A stretch of 64,000 bases of DNA from Hybos culiciformis (GCA_964007475.1 OZ023275.1:39675381-39739380); one strand, 5' to 3'; counted from the first letter of the stretch, positions 38,044 to 51,164 are shown. Made by a program: numbers and translations. The notes: a model not told the origin generated them from the sequence alone.

Positions 38044-39184
38044 ATAATAAATGAAAATCCTAATTTTTTATTAGATGACACGTTTTTAAATGTAATGAAG
38101 ACTTAGATTTATACATTTGATTTAGATTCGAACAGCGACTCAAAATTTAATTAAGTAAATAAAAAAAAAAACAATATACATGGATCTCATACATTTTTTA
38201 AAACTTATAATGAGAAGTTTTTTTTCATCAACTTTTTAAAAATTCACTATAAATATAAATAAATTTTTGATAAATAAAGCTCGTAACTTTTTTTTTTTAT
38301 TCTTTCTCATCAATGAATGCGGAAAAACTTTTCCAATATTTTTATAATATGCTATTATTCTTCGTTTTTTTTTTTTTTTTTCTTAATTTAATTCTGTTGG
38401 AAATTATTTTATATTTTCCATACCTATATATTTTATATTGTACATCTACGTTTTGTATTTATATATAGATAAGGCTGTTTATTATTTTTCATGATTTTAT
38501 TTTTATAAAAGAAAAAAATTTAATCAACTGCAAAGGATGAAGAAAAGTAAAAACTTTGGCTTTTCGTTCAACAAAGTATTTTTTTAATTTTTTATTTTTT
38601 TTATAGATTTAGAATGTTGAATTTATTTTGCTGTAAATTCTTTTCTTAGAACATGACATTTGATATAAAATTATAATGAGACGGATATCGGAAATATTAA
38701 GTATTATGACATAAAAAAAAATTTATTAAAAATAAAATTCTAAAATATTTTTTTTTTTTTTACTGATTCTGCAGTTGAAATTTGATGTAATGTACAAGAA
38801 AAAAAAATAGTTTTTTAAAGTTATTTTTGAAGGATTTTTAAAGATGATACAATGACTTTATCTTAACAAGGATCTCTTTTGCGAGGAATGTAAATTTTAA
38901 ATTGACCTTAACTAGGTGTCTCAAAAAATGATTAACTATTTGTAATAATTTTTCATGAAGATATTCAGTATTGTGCTGCAAAATTAACTTTAAATTTATC
39001 TTCAATAATGACAACACTGAACACTGATTAGTTATCGAATTCTTTAAAAAAAATCTGTTTCAGTATTAAAAACTGAAATCAAAGATTAAAAGCTTTCATA
39101 TATTTTGTCGTAAGTTTGTCTCTTAATTAAATTTTAAGTTGAAGTAAAGTTGTAATTTTTATGTTAACTAAATAACGAACTTAC

Positions 39185-39304
39185 ATCATTTGTCGAAACG
39201 AACCAAGCCATTTCAGTACTAGATGCTAACTGTCCATTTACTAGGCACTTTATTTCACTTTTTGTCCAACGATTATATATATACACTATAGCAATCATAT
39301 ACCA
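39185..39304 (-). CDS. rg: rugose exon 6: concanavalin A-like domain
   Basis: It encodes [19 protein letters not shown] then [21 protein letters not shown] (40 codons, phase 0 at both ends). The acceptor CAACAG lies directly before the Trp codon and the donor is GAT|GTAAGT. The intron separating it from exon 5 is only 108 bp, whereas the next intron (3.4 kb) holds an intact hAT insertion. Confidence 0.95.
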
Positions 39305-39412
39305 CTGTTGTAATGCAACATGAAATTATAAAAAAAAAAATTAAAAATTTATTACATGATATTTAGAATATTTTTTTTTTTATACTTTATATTTTTTCTT
39401 TCTTTCACGTAC

Positions 39413-39539
39413 CTTTCTTGGTTGGAACTCATATTTCACACAATGTTGAAATCCTTTTCCTTTTACCTTCATTGAAGTTAAAACAAGGCAATTACCAACA
39501 AAATGTGCTGTATATCCAACACCTTTAGATGTTTTAAAG
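39413..39539 (-). CDS. rg: rugose exon 5: concanavalin A-like domain
   Basis: It encodes (C)[18 protein letters not shown] then [24 protein letters not shown]. The first base completes the split Cys codon. The acceptor is TTTTATAG and the donor AAAG|GTACGT. It is 127 nt and ends in phase 0. The sequence agrees with fly Rugose and with vertebrate NBEA (FRTSKGVGYSAHFVGN), so both the gene identity and the junctions are secure. Confidence 0.95.
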
Positions 39540-40335
39540 CTATAAAAATAAATTATTGAAAAATAAATTTAGAGTATAAAAAACATTGTTTTTTTTTTTT
39601 TATTGAACATCTTGAGTGGTAATATAGAGGCAAAAGTGCACAAATTATTAATTATTTTGTGGTATAAAGGCGAATAGGTTAAAGAGATTTCCAATAATGG
39701 TAGTTAATTAAAAAAAAAAAATTTAATAGTTACTCTTATAAATCTTAACAAAATAGGGTGGATAAAATAAAATTGATATTGTATTAAAGGGATTTATATT
39801 TTTGAGAATTAAAGTTATTTTTATATGAAATATAATTTTTGATTTCAACTAAAATGTTGAATGAAAGTTTTGTATGAGATATATGAAAACTATTTGAATA
39901 TGTCAAAATAAAGTACTTCAAATAAAGTTTAAAGTACTTTAAATAAAAAATAATTAATAATTTCTTTGGCTCTTTTTTGTAATTCCTATATTTTTGGCTA
40001 ATTGAAATAATTTTGTTTGGCACAGAAACAAAAATAATTAAAATTGTAATGTTTATAATTTACATAATTTAAAATTTGTTTTGGTTTCCTAGTTATATAA
40101 ATAAAATTTGAGAAAAAACAAAATTCAGACTATTAAACAAAAAAAACATTAACACGAAGTGAAATATATGTACTGGAAAATATCAGAATGTCAATAAAGG
40201 AAATGAAAATAATTTTTTTCTTTTTCCATTCTAAATGTCTGCAATGAAAATGCATTTTATACAAAATTCATATAAATGTTTTTAAAATAATATTTTTTTT
40301 TTGTTTTTTTTACATAAAATTATTTAATGACTTAC
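39540..40335. other. intron between exons 4 and 5
   Basis: A 796-bp AT-rich intron. Nothing else was recognised. Confidence 0.55.
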
Positions 40336-40457
40336 CAATAAAGGTATGGTTTTTCTCGTTCAATATTAACTGAATTAATTGGATCTAAACGGAACCATGT
40401 TGTAAATGTAAAACCATTTTCATATGGCCATTTCGCTAAAGGGGGAAGAACGATTGC
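40336..40457 (-). CDS. rg: rugose exon 4: start of concanavalin A-like (LamG) domain
   Basis: It encodes [19 protein letters not shown] then [21 protein letters not shown], the typical first strands of the ConA-like lectin domain of BEACH proteins. The acceptor is TTGCAG|GCA and the donor TTG|GTAAG. It is 122 nt and ends with TG, the first two bases of the Cys codon completed by exon 5. An open reading frame running on into the intron on its 5' side is only poly-Phe from the pyrimidine tract. Confidence 0.95.
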
Positions 40458-43400
40458 CTGCAATAAAAAAAAAAAGAAAAAGAAATTAAATATAATAAAC
40501 GAAATTAGTTTGTGCCTTAGCAAAAAAAAAAAAAATTGTTATTTTTTTTAATTAAATTTTTCTATAAAATATTGCTGTCCAGTTTTTAATTGATTTTTTT
40601 TTCGCTCTAAAGAAATTATTATTCATTTCTGAAGTTTCCGGATTATTTTGTTTTTTTTTTTTAATATTTATAGAGAAAATATATAAAAGTTATATCTTTA
40701 AAGCTAATAGAACTTACAAATTTGAATAAAATAAAACATCATATTAAATATATACTGGAGTTAAGGTGGTCGGTGTTGAGTATGCCCTGACGGATCTGGA
40801 CTTAACAATTACAACTCACTATCTGAATATAATACTTAATAATGTCAAAAATTGTGATAATAACTCAAATATTCATACCAAGTTAACATAAAAAGCAATT
40901 ACGGAGAATGTTATGGCTGGATCCAATTTACTTTTAGCAAAAAGCCAACAAATTTCTTTTCCAACTTGTAATAAGTAATTATTGAAAATGACAAAGAAAC
41001 AGAAAATATACTATTTAACATCGAAAGATGAGTTTGTATTTTTATTTAATGTTTGTTACTGAAGGTTCTTTGAATAATTTATTGAATATCTTTTCTGTTT
41101 TTTTGTTTTTTGTTAACTATATTGGAAACCACAATTTTAATTTAATGAATTATTAAACAAATAAGTTTTATTATAGAAAAAGTAAGTAGGAAGTGTTACT
41201 AAGATAAATTATTTAACCGGACCCAAAGTTATTAATTAATTATTATTTTTCCTAAAAACAGAATAAAATTGAATTTTTATTTTTATTTTTTTCCAATTCT
41301 GTGGTTAGAAAAAGGACTTATGTAATTCTGTTATTGACTCTATATAATTGGCAACAAATACATGACTATATAATTATATAAATATAAAATTTTATTTTTA
41401 TTTTCATATTTTTGTACAAATAAATTATAATATCAATATAATAATAATAATAAAAAAAAAAATTGTTTTATATTTAACTTAAAAGTTATGTACATAAGCT
41501 TATCCTTGGGATAACGATTGATTAATTTGATGAGAAATATATTTGTTGATGTGAGCAATCTTTTATTTATTCAATTGCATTATTTATATAATGATTATCA
41601 ATATCATTGTACTTGGGAAAATTTTATGAGTGTGAAGAAAATAATTATGCATAAAATAAGGCGGAAGTGCGGATGAATAAACAGTCAGTTTTGAGCTAAA
41701 GATTTATTCCGAATCGAGATAATAGTTAATTTATAATTTTTTGATCCAAACTCATTTATTTGATTCGAATTATGAAATAACCCACAAAAAGAGTTAAAAT
41801 TTGAATAAATTTTTAAAACATCTAATCATCTAATGGGAAATAAAAGATATCGATTGAATAAAAATTGCATTGAAAAACTTCACGTTAGTTAATAAACTAT
41901 CTATCTATGTGTCTATGAACGTATTATTGCTATTTGTAAATAGTTAATATAAACAAATATTTTATTTATAGCAATAATGTCACAGATATTAATTCTTTTT
42001 GTTTCTCTAATTCCACTTTTATCTCCATTCTTTTTTTTTTTTTTAATCTTTTAAGTCTGTGGAATAAAAAGATACAAGCATTGATAAACTAAAATGATGC
42101 AAAAAATAAAAAATAAATATATATTTTGTCCCAGGATCAAAAAAGAAAGAAAAAAAAAAAGAAGAAAATAATGATAAAGGAAAATTAAAGTTTATGTAAT
42201 TAACAAATTTAGGACGAAAAGTTAATCCTTGTTTAAAATAATGGTATTCGATATTTTAGGGTTGAATTTATGTATTTTAAAACAATTGAAGCGTACTTTT
42301 TTTTTTTGCCTTATTTTTAATCCAGGGACATTAATAAAAGCGGAATTTTAAAAGCCTTGAATAAAATTTTCTTGAAAATAAAATAAGCATAAATAAATTA
42401 ATTTGACATTAACTAATTGTATAGTTAATTTGATTATTATTATAATAAAACGTTTTAGTTTTTTTTTTAAATAAGTAAAAAATTAAGTATAGACCGTATA
42501 AATTAAAAATGTTCTAGCTTCGAGTATCAGTTATCAAAGTTTTCTGATTGGCTTTTTCTTACTGCGTTAAGTTTTCCAAAACATTTGCAAAATCCAAGAA
42601 AGTCAAATCTAAATTTTGCTTTAGCTTTACATATTATATACGGATACATTTTCAAGCAACCAAAATTAATTTCTTTCTTATCGTTGAGATGTAATTGTAC
42701 TAAGAATCTTTATTGATTTTAATTTTGTGCACTGTGACAATGAAGACGTAGTATATAGATACTAATGCGAAAGACACTGTTCAGTTCACTAAATCGGAAA
42801 AGCTCAACTAAATTTTATAACATATTATAACGTTATTTTTATAATGACCATCATAGACTTTATGTATATATGTAATTCTTAATAATTTAAAACTTTATTT
42901 AATTAATGTGTTCAAATTCAGTAGCATGAAAATTAAATTTACACATTATTGAATTTTGAAATCGGAACATAAAAACCAAATCCATTAACTTCCATTATGT
43001 TTTGACAAGAATTTATTGAAAAAAAAAAAATATATATATATATATATATATTATTTCCGTCCTTAAATTTTTGTTAATGATAATGACATGTATAAATGAA
43101 TATAAGTAAAATATGAACTGTATAAAATAGTTTCATAATTTTTGGGATTTTTATTTTTTTGTCTTTTAATTTCCACTAACAGACAAGAGATGGCGAAAAA
43201 TATATTTTAAGAAATATGTATACAGAAAAGTATATGCAATAATTATTATTTTTGTAGTACCTACTAGTTTACAGATATATAAAGATTTATATAAATATAT
43301 TTGAAACTAATTTCTTAATCAAAGATTTTTTGGTTTTAAGCATAAAATCTTAGTAAGGAATTTTGATGACAGGGTGCTTCGTATTAAGTTTGTAATAACA

Positions 43401-43628
43401 ATATGATTTTAAGAAGCATAAATTCAAATAACATACATTATTGAGAACACAAAAATTTAGATAACTGCAACAAATTAATTTTGCCAAAGAATTTCTTTTT
43501 TTTTTTTAACTTTTATAAAATTTCAAATATTCACTGTTCAATAACAAAAAATAAAAAATAAAAAATTAATATATATAGAAAAAAAGGGAAGAAAATTACC
43601 ATAAATATTTATCTATCATTTACCTAGA

Positions 43629-43665
<37 letters not shown>

Positions 43666-44835
43666 TTTTTTAGAGTTTATATTTATCAATGAAAGCCCTG
43701 GGAAAAAATTTAATGACCGAAAAATGTACACAACAAAAAAAATTAATTGATTTGTGGATCATTTATACCAACAGGGAAATTATTTTTAAAATTGTATGTT
43801 TTAAATTTAATGTCGCAAAATCAATGATGCAATTCGAAGCAAAAAAAAAATAATAATAATAATAACAAAAAAATAATAATAATAATAAAAACAATGCAAA
43901 CATGTTGGCTTTAATGTTTTTCTTCCATTTGTTGTTATGTTTTTGATTTTCCCAGGAAAAGCACACAAAATTTTATAATTTTTTATTTCCAGTTTTTTGA
44001 TTTTAAATATAGAATCAATTTTTTTATTTTCAATATTCAATATTGAAGAATTGTTGACGCATGAAATTCTGATTAAATATGGTTAGAAAAAAAAAATGCA
44101 ATATTGAAATATTGAAATTGATTTTGCTATAGGCGTTAATAAAGACAGTTAATACAATTTTTTTTTCGTATACATTTTTATATTCATACAATTATAAATT
44201 TTAGGAATAAACTTATCATGCATTTTAATTTAAATCAAATCAAAATTCCTTTTTATTTAACTTTTAACTTTAAATCTAAATTGTGGAATAACAATACTTT
44301 ACTGTATATTAGAAGTAGAGATTAAAAATTTCATCATTAAAATTAATAATAATAATAATAATGGAAATTACATGAAAAAGTTTTTGGCTTTAAATTTTTT
44401 CTCATTTTCAATAAGATAAGAATAAAAGTTTAAAAGTCCGTGATTGCAGAGGAAAATAGTTTTTCATTACCTTGTATAAGAAATCGATTTTTCATGGGCC
44501 TAATGTATTTTTCATAAGTTTATTTAACAACATAAATGTGACAATTTTGAAATTTGGAATAGAACGCTTTCGTAATTATTTGTTTCCTCCCAAGTTTGAG
44601 TTCAAACCTTTTTGCCTAAATATTGGGAGACAATTATTTTGAGAAAATCAATGATAAAATCTAAAGATAATAGAGTTACATGAATCTTTGAGAATTATAG
44701 TTTCATTCTATCTTCATCTAATAATATATAAACTTTTAACTGATTCTGAGGTAAAAACTCTTCTTCCTAATTTTTTAAAAGTAATTCGTTTTCTTGCCTA
44801 TATCTTAAATAAAGAAAATGAAAAATTTAACTTAC
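40458..44835. other. intron between exons 3 and 4 (4.4 kb)
   Basis: AT-rich, with a (TA)n run near 43030-43051 and an (ATT)n run near 43630-43665. A slightly more complex patch at 40760-40960 has no coding continuity. No gene was seen. Confidence 0.6.
43630..43665. repeat. (ATT)n microsatellite
   Basis: About twelve uninterrupted TTA units in intron sequence. A shorter (TA)n tract lies 600 bp before it. Confidence 0.95.
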
Positions 44836-44931
44836 CGAACCCTTGCGGCCAGGAAAACTAAAAAACACATCTGGTCCATTTCGATGAGGCATTTGCCTTA
44901 AAACATTCAATAATTTTGCAGAATGTCGGGG
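44836..44931 (-). CDS. rg: rugose exon 3: N-terminal helical region
   Basis: It encodes [19 protein letters not shown] followed by [13 protein letters not shown], which matches the family segment leading into the concanavalin A-like domain. The acceptor is CATCTAG and the donor TTCG|GTAAGT. It is 96 nt, phase 0 at both ends, so it is a symmetrical exon that could be skipped without a frameshift, although nothing here shows that it is. Confidence 0.93.
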
Positions 44932-45162
44932 CTAGATGGTTGAAAAAATAAAAACAAAAATTAAGATTTGTTCAAATATATAAGTAATAATGTATATAGG
45001 ACATTATAGGTATTATAAGATGGTCAAAGTCAAGTTTCTTTTTTTAGTTTAATCTTTAGTTTAAACTTTGCTCTGTTAGAGCGCATTGACTCCATTCTCA
45101 TATAAATTGGAACCAGTCTAATAGGTATATATTTTTTCTCATATAATAATACTTTCACTCAC

Positions 45163-45263
45163 CCATTTTCCATTTACTGCTTTCATTGTACCAAAAAGTA
45201 ATTTTAATTCTTTCACTGTTATGCTATAACTTGCTAAAACTCCAAGCATTTCTATTAAAAGAT
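45163..45263 (-). CDS. rg: rugose exon 2: N-terminal armadillo-like helices
   Basis: It encodes [19 protein letters not shown] then [15 protein letters not shown], a highly conserved neurobeachin block. The acceptor is CTGTTTCAG and the donor ATGG|GTGAGT is a strong match to consensus. It is 101 nt: two bases finish the Asp codon shared with exon 1 and the exon ends in phase 0 after Trp. Intron 1 above it is about 4 kb and carries a Harbinger-like insertion; intron 2 below it is only 231 bp. Confidence 0.94.
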
Positions 45264-47020
45264 CTGAAACAGAAAAATAAACAAATAATATATATTTAAA
45301 GCAATCATTTCGGTAAAACCTTAACTATTATGTTTTTAATATTATTGGAACGACCGACGAGAATTCGTTATTTTAAGTTTCCATATAGAATTTTTTTTGG
45401 CGCAAAATTGAAAAGATATAAAATAAGTGATAATATTGAAAAAATTTAAAAACATAAAATATAAGAATAGAATTTTTTTTTCTTCAATTCAAAAGGACAT
45501 TCACTATTTAGAACTATAGACTATACATACTATATTATACATATTAGAGACATAGAATACATTTAAAATGTGCAAGAACACATTATTATTACATAATTTT
45601 AATATTTTCTTTTATTATAAAATACTAAAAATATTATATGCATGTAATAATAATATAAAACTATGAAAACACAATAAAAGGAACGTTGTCCTTAGAAGAA
45701 GCAAAAAAAACAACCCTCATTAAAAAAAAACTAAAATGTATAAAATTGCACAAATCGTTTTATTTTCATAGCTATGTATACATACATATACTTATAGATT
45801 GTGTTACATTACATGTAGTACATGTATATATAGTTTTCTTGTAATGAATAATTTTATAGATATATTAAGTATGTAATTTTTTTTTGTTTCATAACATAAA
45901 ATGAAATTACAACTGAAACGAATAATTCGTATTATCTTAACAAAAATATATAGAAAAGATAAACTGTAATAATATGAAAAAAGTAGTATTTGAGTAAATG
46001 TTGAATTTTTGCTAGAAAAATTAAAATATTGCTTCTTTTCGACAAAAATTCCAGACGAAAAATATCAAAAAAAAAAAAAACAAACAAACTTAAAATATAT
46101 AATTTTCCGGTACATGAAAAATGGCAAACATAATTTTGAATGCCTCTGTTTAGAGAGTATGTACTAACTATAGTAAAGTAAAGTATATTTTTGTATTTTA
46201 ATATTCAAGTAAGATATAAATGAGATAACTCTGTAATTTACATAATTTCTATGTAGTCACTAAAAGTTTTTTCTACATTATTCACATAATAACAAAAACG
46301 AAATATGGACATAATTTTATTTATTTTTTCTTTTTATTATTACGATAATAATAAAATTTTAACATAATTACGTGCTTCTTGTGATTTATGAAAATAAAAT
46401 ATAAATATTCGGTGTGTATATAAGATATAAAGATATTAACTTAAAAACAAAGTATAAATTTTGTCAACGAATTTTTTTTTTCTCCATATTCTTTTAGTTA
46501 CGATGCGCCAATTTTTTTCTGATGTCTAGATGTTTGAGTTTCAACACTAAAGTGGGTAAAAAATTCTCTTTTCCAAATCAAAATTATATCTTCCCTTTAG
46601 ACATTTTTTTTTGAAAAATTTTAATAATTACTTCGATTTATCAATTTATGTTTTCCTTTAAAAGATTAAGTATAGATATGAAAATAGTTCTAAATAAAAC
46701 AGATATATCACACTCAAAATATACAAATATACGTAAAATTGTATTAATAATATCGTTTTGTGACGAATATTTTAGATTACACATATGAAGGTTTTTTTTA
46801 AAACATTAGGGCGTGTTTCTTATTCAAAATAATTTTGATACAGTGTGTTTATTCATTGAAAAAATAAATACAAGGTTCCTGAATGGGTGTTTTAATAAAA
46901 TTTTAATATATTGTTTCAAATAAAAATAGGTGGAAAATTTTTTAAATTGAACTTCTTAATTTGTATTTATCATCAAGGGAGAATATAAGACTCCCTTGGA
47001 AAAATCTATGTGGGTGCTCT

Positions 47021-47648
47021 AAAGCGGCGGTCACACGAGGCTATAGTTTACCAGCCGCTTGTAGCTGCTTGCTGCTAACAGCCAGTTAACAAGCACCGTG
47101 TGAACTGTTATGTCCGCTGGTGCAAGCAGCAGCGGAGCTATTTCAGTAGCGGCTGGTGAAGTTGAACGGTTCAACTTTACTAGCGCTGCTGGACAATGTT
47201 GTTGTTGATTATTTTGTTTCAGTTTTACATTTAATTTTATTGATTTGAATTTTTCAATATTACTTTACTAATAGTAGTGTAAATAAAATAAAATGGGACC
47301 AAAAAGTAATGATGAGAAGTGAAATTCAAATCAAATAATAATTTTCTTTGAAATATATAACAAATATGATTGTTTGTGGGATGCAACTTCACCGTCTTAT
47401 TTAAAAAGGCCAATTGCCAATTGCCTTCTTAACAATTTCCTTCTTTCCTATGTAAAGACATTTTATACGAAACAGTGACCAAAATATATAAAACTGATTC
47501 AAAACATCGTAGCTGCCAGACCAGCTGCTGCTGTTTGCACAACACTGTGGGAACCCTTCCGTATGCTGGTTGCTGTCGCTGCTAGCCAGCCGCTGCTGAC
47601 TAGCAGCGAACAGCGGCTGGTAAAACAGCCTCGTGTGACCGCCGCTTT
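47021..47648. mobile_element. PIF/Harbinger-like non-autonomous element with MADF remnant
   Basis: About 40-bp inverted ends (AAAGCGGCGGTCACACGAGG at the left; its complement at the right, continuing through TTTACCAGCCGCT) bound a 628-bp insert that is far more GC-rich near its ends than the intron. The ends are full of AGCGGCTGG/CAGCAGC motifs. The interior has a broken MADF-domain reading frame, and PIF/Harbinger elements commonly carry a MADF/Myb-like partner gene. The junction (CTAAAG on the left, CTTTAA on the right) is compatible with a 3-bp TWA-type or a TA duplication but does not settle it. Confidence 0.8.
47293..47478 (+). pseudogene. MADF-domain protein remnant (transposon-borne)
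   Basis: Starting at ATG (47293) the frame reads MGPKSNDEK, a stop (47320-47322), then NSNQIIIFFEIYNKYDCLW and DATSPSYLKRP, ending at a stop at 47476. FFEIYNKYDCLWDATSPSY matches the start of MADF domains (usually F(I/L)E.Y...P.LWD..S..Y). The in-frame stop and early end make it non-functional. It is probably the degraded DNA-binding partner gene of the surrounding Harbinger-type element. Confidence 0.7.
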
Positions 47649-49227
47649 AAAAAGAAAATAACACGGTTTTAGTTGTAATACAAAAAAATCGTTTTGTTAA
47701 AATTGAAAAGCCCTTTAATTGATGAAAATCTGAAAAACACAACCACACAAATAATACCTATACACAGATTAATCTTAAGTTTTTGTTTTTAGGTCAATTT
47801 TACCGAATTATTTTTTTTTTGTTTTTATTAAATTTTTCATTGATTTTCCACAAATCATCAGTATAAATTTCAGTTTGTTTTGAACAAATAATGAATTTAT
47901 TTTCCATCCATTTTTGTTGTTGTTTTTATGGTAGACATACATAAGCTTATAAGGAATTTCAAAGGAGATAGAGAGAGGAATGAAAAATAAAATAAATACA
48001 TCCTAAATTTAAGGACTATATTAATTTTATCAAGCACGTCCTTAGGGTTCACGTGTGACCAAAAGTTTAAGAATTAAAAACAAAATGTTTTAACATCCTA
48101 GGCACGTTTGTAATAAGAATCGCATTCACTCGTTTATTTTCATAAAAGAAAAAAAGCTTTAATAAAAATGTCCTATTCAAATTTTTACGAATATTTTTAT
48201 TTGGTTTCTTTTCTAAACCTTTTTTAATCGTCATAAGCATAACTGGATAGTTTTAGTAGATCTGTTGTTGTTGTTGAGCAAATAATTTTTAAAGGCCGGA
48301 ATATTGAAATCTGTAGTTTTGCTCAGTCTGGTTTGTAGTCAGATAGTTTACTGAAATAGACATTTATTGTCATTAATTTTATGCCGTATTGTATATATTA
48401 TTTTTTTTTCCTTCGTTCATAATTTAATGAAAAATGTAAACCTATTTTTTGTTTGAAGACACATAAAAAGTTATCGTCGTTAATGTGTCTGTCCATTTTA
48501 ATGGACCTGACTATATACTTTAAAAATTTAATTTTATACCTTTTCATAACATAAAATTATAAAATATGTATTCAGTCCTTACTCTTTTATTACATTTAAA
48601 TTATGATAAATTATAGTTATACTTATTCTCACCTAACTGTCAAAATGAATAATAATATTTTTCTTTTACAATTTTTATATAAATATATAAAATAACGATA
48701 AAGTGACTAATAACCTTTTCAATATAAATTTTTTATATTCGACATTCGACATTTTACTTTCCAATTTTTGTTTCAAGGACCTTTTTTTTGTTTTTTTTTT
48801 TAATATTGATATAATGATTTTTCTTATTCTTAACTTAATTTATTAATATAATAAAATTTAACTTTTCATAAACATATTTTGTAATCATAAGATTTATTTT
48901 TGAAGATTTAAAAAAAAACAAAAAAAAGTTTTCTTAGTTTTCTCTCTAAAGAATTTTAACTAGGCACATAAATTTCTGAAAAGTTTTGAACAAAAACTTT
49001 GGATAAATTTATTCGAAAATATAAATACAATTCTACATTTAATAAAATTAATATTAAGATGGTTCAAAGGTTTTTATTTTTCTTGATTATAATATCTCAG
49101 TTTGATGTTCTTTAACGAAATCGTTGCATAAATTGTTTTTTTAAGGTAGGTTTAATGATTTGGATAGTGTTGAAGGAAACCCGAATCAAAAGCGTCTAAT
49201 TATGATAATTCTTAAAATAAATTTTAC

Positions 49228-49354
49228 CTGCTACTATTGTTTCTGATCTTTGTAATCGTACTAAAACATGCTCTATTAATCCAACATCTGTACATGCTTG
49301 AAGATTTCGAACACTTTTTCTTAAAATTGCTATAAAAACACTCCAGATTTCAGC
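49228..49354 (-). CDS. rg: rugose exon 1 (first visible): N-terminal armadillo-like helices
   Basis: This exon encodes [19 protein letters not shown] followed by [19 protein letters not shown], almost identical to the neurobeachin N-terminal helical region. The acceptor TTTCAG lies just above 49354 and the donor is CAG|GTAAAA. It is 127 nt, starts in phase 0 and ends with one extra base that joins exon 2 to make Asp. In other members this exon is preceded by about 100 or more residues (the IGLI and LLVGGEFD region). No matching exon was found between here and 64000, so the upstream exon must be distant. Confidence 0.93.
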
Positions 49355-51068
49355 CTGAAATTAAAAAAAGAGAAAAGTATATTTAGTAAAGTAAAAATGA
49401 AATCATAAATTTTAGGATATAGTTATTTTGACACCCTAAGGAAATATAATTCTTTCTGCAATTTACATAATTTTTTTTTTTATTTTTCATTTAATTAAAT
49501 GCAATATTGCATAAAATTATATAAAAGATAAACGCAGGACATTATTTTTTTTTAAATTGTCTGTAGAACAATAGAATAAATGCAATTTTCTATTCAATAT
49601 TGGAAATATTTTTATTCAAAGAATTATTCATACTATCTATATTTGTGAGAATGTCACATAAGAGTAACATCAATGCTTTTATCAATGTCATTTGATGGAT
49701 AAATAAAACCACTGACTGAACATATAGTATGAAAAATGCTTTCATGTATTACAAAAAAATAAAATAATGTTTCAAAAATCTTTGACAATATTGTATCCAC
49801 AAATTATCATAATTATAAAAAATCTATAAATTTTTTGTAATTAACTAGTTAGTAAATTGATAAAAGAAAATCCTTGGTTTTATATCAATAATTATTTTAT
49901 ATGAAAGAAATTTTTTTTTTGTTGTAAAAACAAGTCCAAGGTAATGGTAACGACATAACAATAGGAACATTATATAGGACCATTGTTCATTTAATTTTCT
50001 AGTTTATATTTGAGGCAATACATATTATGTTTTTATATATGAATCGTAGTAAATAAAATTTAGAAGTTGAATCATTAAATAAATAGTTCCTAATTCGTTC
50101 GAAAAATTAAACGATTGAATTTATAGAAAACTTGATTTCAATCCGATTATCATAAAAATGAATTCGATTAATAATCAAAACTCTAAAGTCCCTAAATGAA
50201 GATATATATGTACTATCAAATTTTAATAATAATAATGGAGTTTATTTCATTTTCAATTCAATAAACATATTTAGATTTATAAAAATATGCAAATAAACTT
50301 ATGACTAGTTGTCTGTCAAATTTTAATAAAATAAGTATATTATTATAGTAAAATTTAATATTACAACAGTAAAGGATATTATGTTTTGTTTTGAAAAAAA
50401 CAGACCTGAAATAATGATCTAATAAAATTTTAATAAAAAATTAAAACTTAATGTTAACATAACTTCAATTTATTTTGAACGTAATAAGATCGATTTTTTT
50501 TATTTAATAGTATTATGGATTTATTGCATATTGTCCTTTATAGCTTGTCAACAATTCCATAAAATAATTTTATAAATGAATTTTCATTGGACAAACTATA
50601 TATATACAATTTATAACATACCTAAGTTTAAGTACATATAAGGTACATAATATTTTCTCTCATTATTTTTGTTTTGATTTTAACCTAACAACTTGTTGCT
50701 ATTAGTATTAATGTCAGTTATGAATAAGGGATTACAAATTTTGTAACAAAAAAGAATGAATATTTTTGTGGATATTGTCCTATTAGCTTATTTTTAATAC
50801 ATAGAAAGAACATTATTATGTTATATGATTTCATTTCATGTTTATATTTTTTTCATAACAGAATTAAAAATTAAATTTAAAATAGGCATGTATTTGAATT
50901 ATATCATTTCTAGTTATATAATCGAACTCTAAAGGTTAGTTTAATATAATGAATGGATATAAACGACAGTTATTTTGATGGTATGTCTGAAATGATTGTG
51001 TGGATGACATCGTTCTTTTGATTGACTGTAACTCGACTACAATTCGAGTATTAAAGACGAGAACGTAC

Positions 51069-51164
51069 CTACATATTTTTCGTCTTCTTCAACTAAACAA
51101 CTAAACAGAGGGTAGTCTGATTTCATGCAAAAAATCTCCAATACTAAATATCGTGATTCGGCGA
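51069..51164 (-). CDS. possible orphan exon or transposon fragment, unknown family
   Basis: Between acceptor TTTTAATAG and donor GTAG|GTACGT a 96-nt minus-strand segment reads AESRYLVLEIFCMKSDYPL then FSCLVEEDEKYV. The composition is unusually protein-like for this DNA. Its phases (two bases in, one base out) would not join directly to rg exon 1, which starts in phase 0. It may be a repeat-derived coding fragment, or an exon of an alternative or separate transcript. The surrounding 50940-51170 patch is also more complex than its flanks. Confidence 0.25.

Larger units (their letters stand above)
35769..39184. other. intron between exons 6 and 7 (3.4 kb)
   Basis: AT-rich intron into which an 813-bp hAT element has inserted (37223-38035). 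The rest shows no recognisable feature. Confidence 0.6.
45264..49227. other. intron between exons 1 and 2 (4.0 kb)
   Basis: AT-rich intron carrying the Harbinger-like insertion at 47021-47648. The rest shows nothing recognisable. Confidence 0.6.
3663..49354 (-). other. rg: rugose / neurobeachin gene, 20 recognised exons (5' and 3' ends outside)
   Basis: This is the span of a single minus-strand gene for a neurobeachin-family BEACH protein (Drosophila Rugose/DAKAP550, vertebrate NBEA/LRBA). The family consists of very large cytosolic scaffold proteins linked to membrane traffic, synapse function and PKA anchoring. Twenty exons were placed by continuous similarity to the family and by GT-AG junctions whose phases all agree (6196 coding nt). 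The N-terminal half is present: armadillo-like helices, concanavalin A-like domain, DUF4704 region, and the acidic AKAP segment. The start codon, the DUF1088 region, PH-BEACH and WD40 are not in the window. The nearest family member from memory is fly Rugose. The exon borders are inferred, with no transcript evidence. Confidence 0.95.

Noticed and set aside
37865..38047. Arg/Phe-rich plus-strand frame
   Set aside because: It is a translation of the GGTT(C/T)GG-rich subterminal end of the hAT element.
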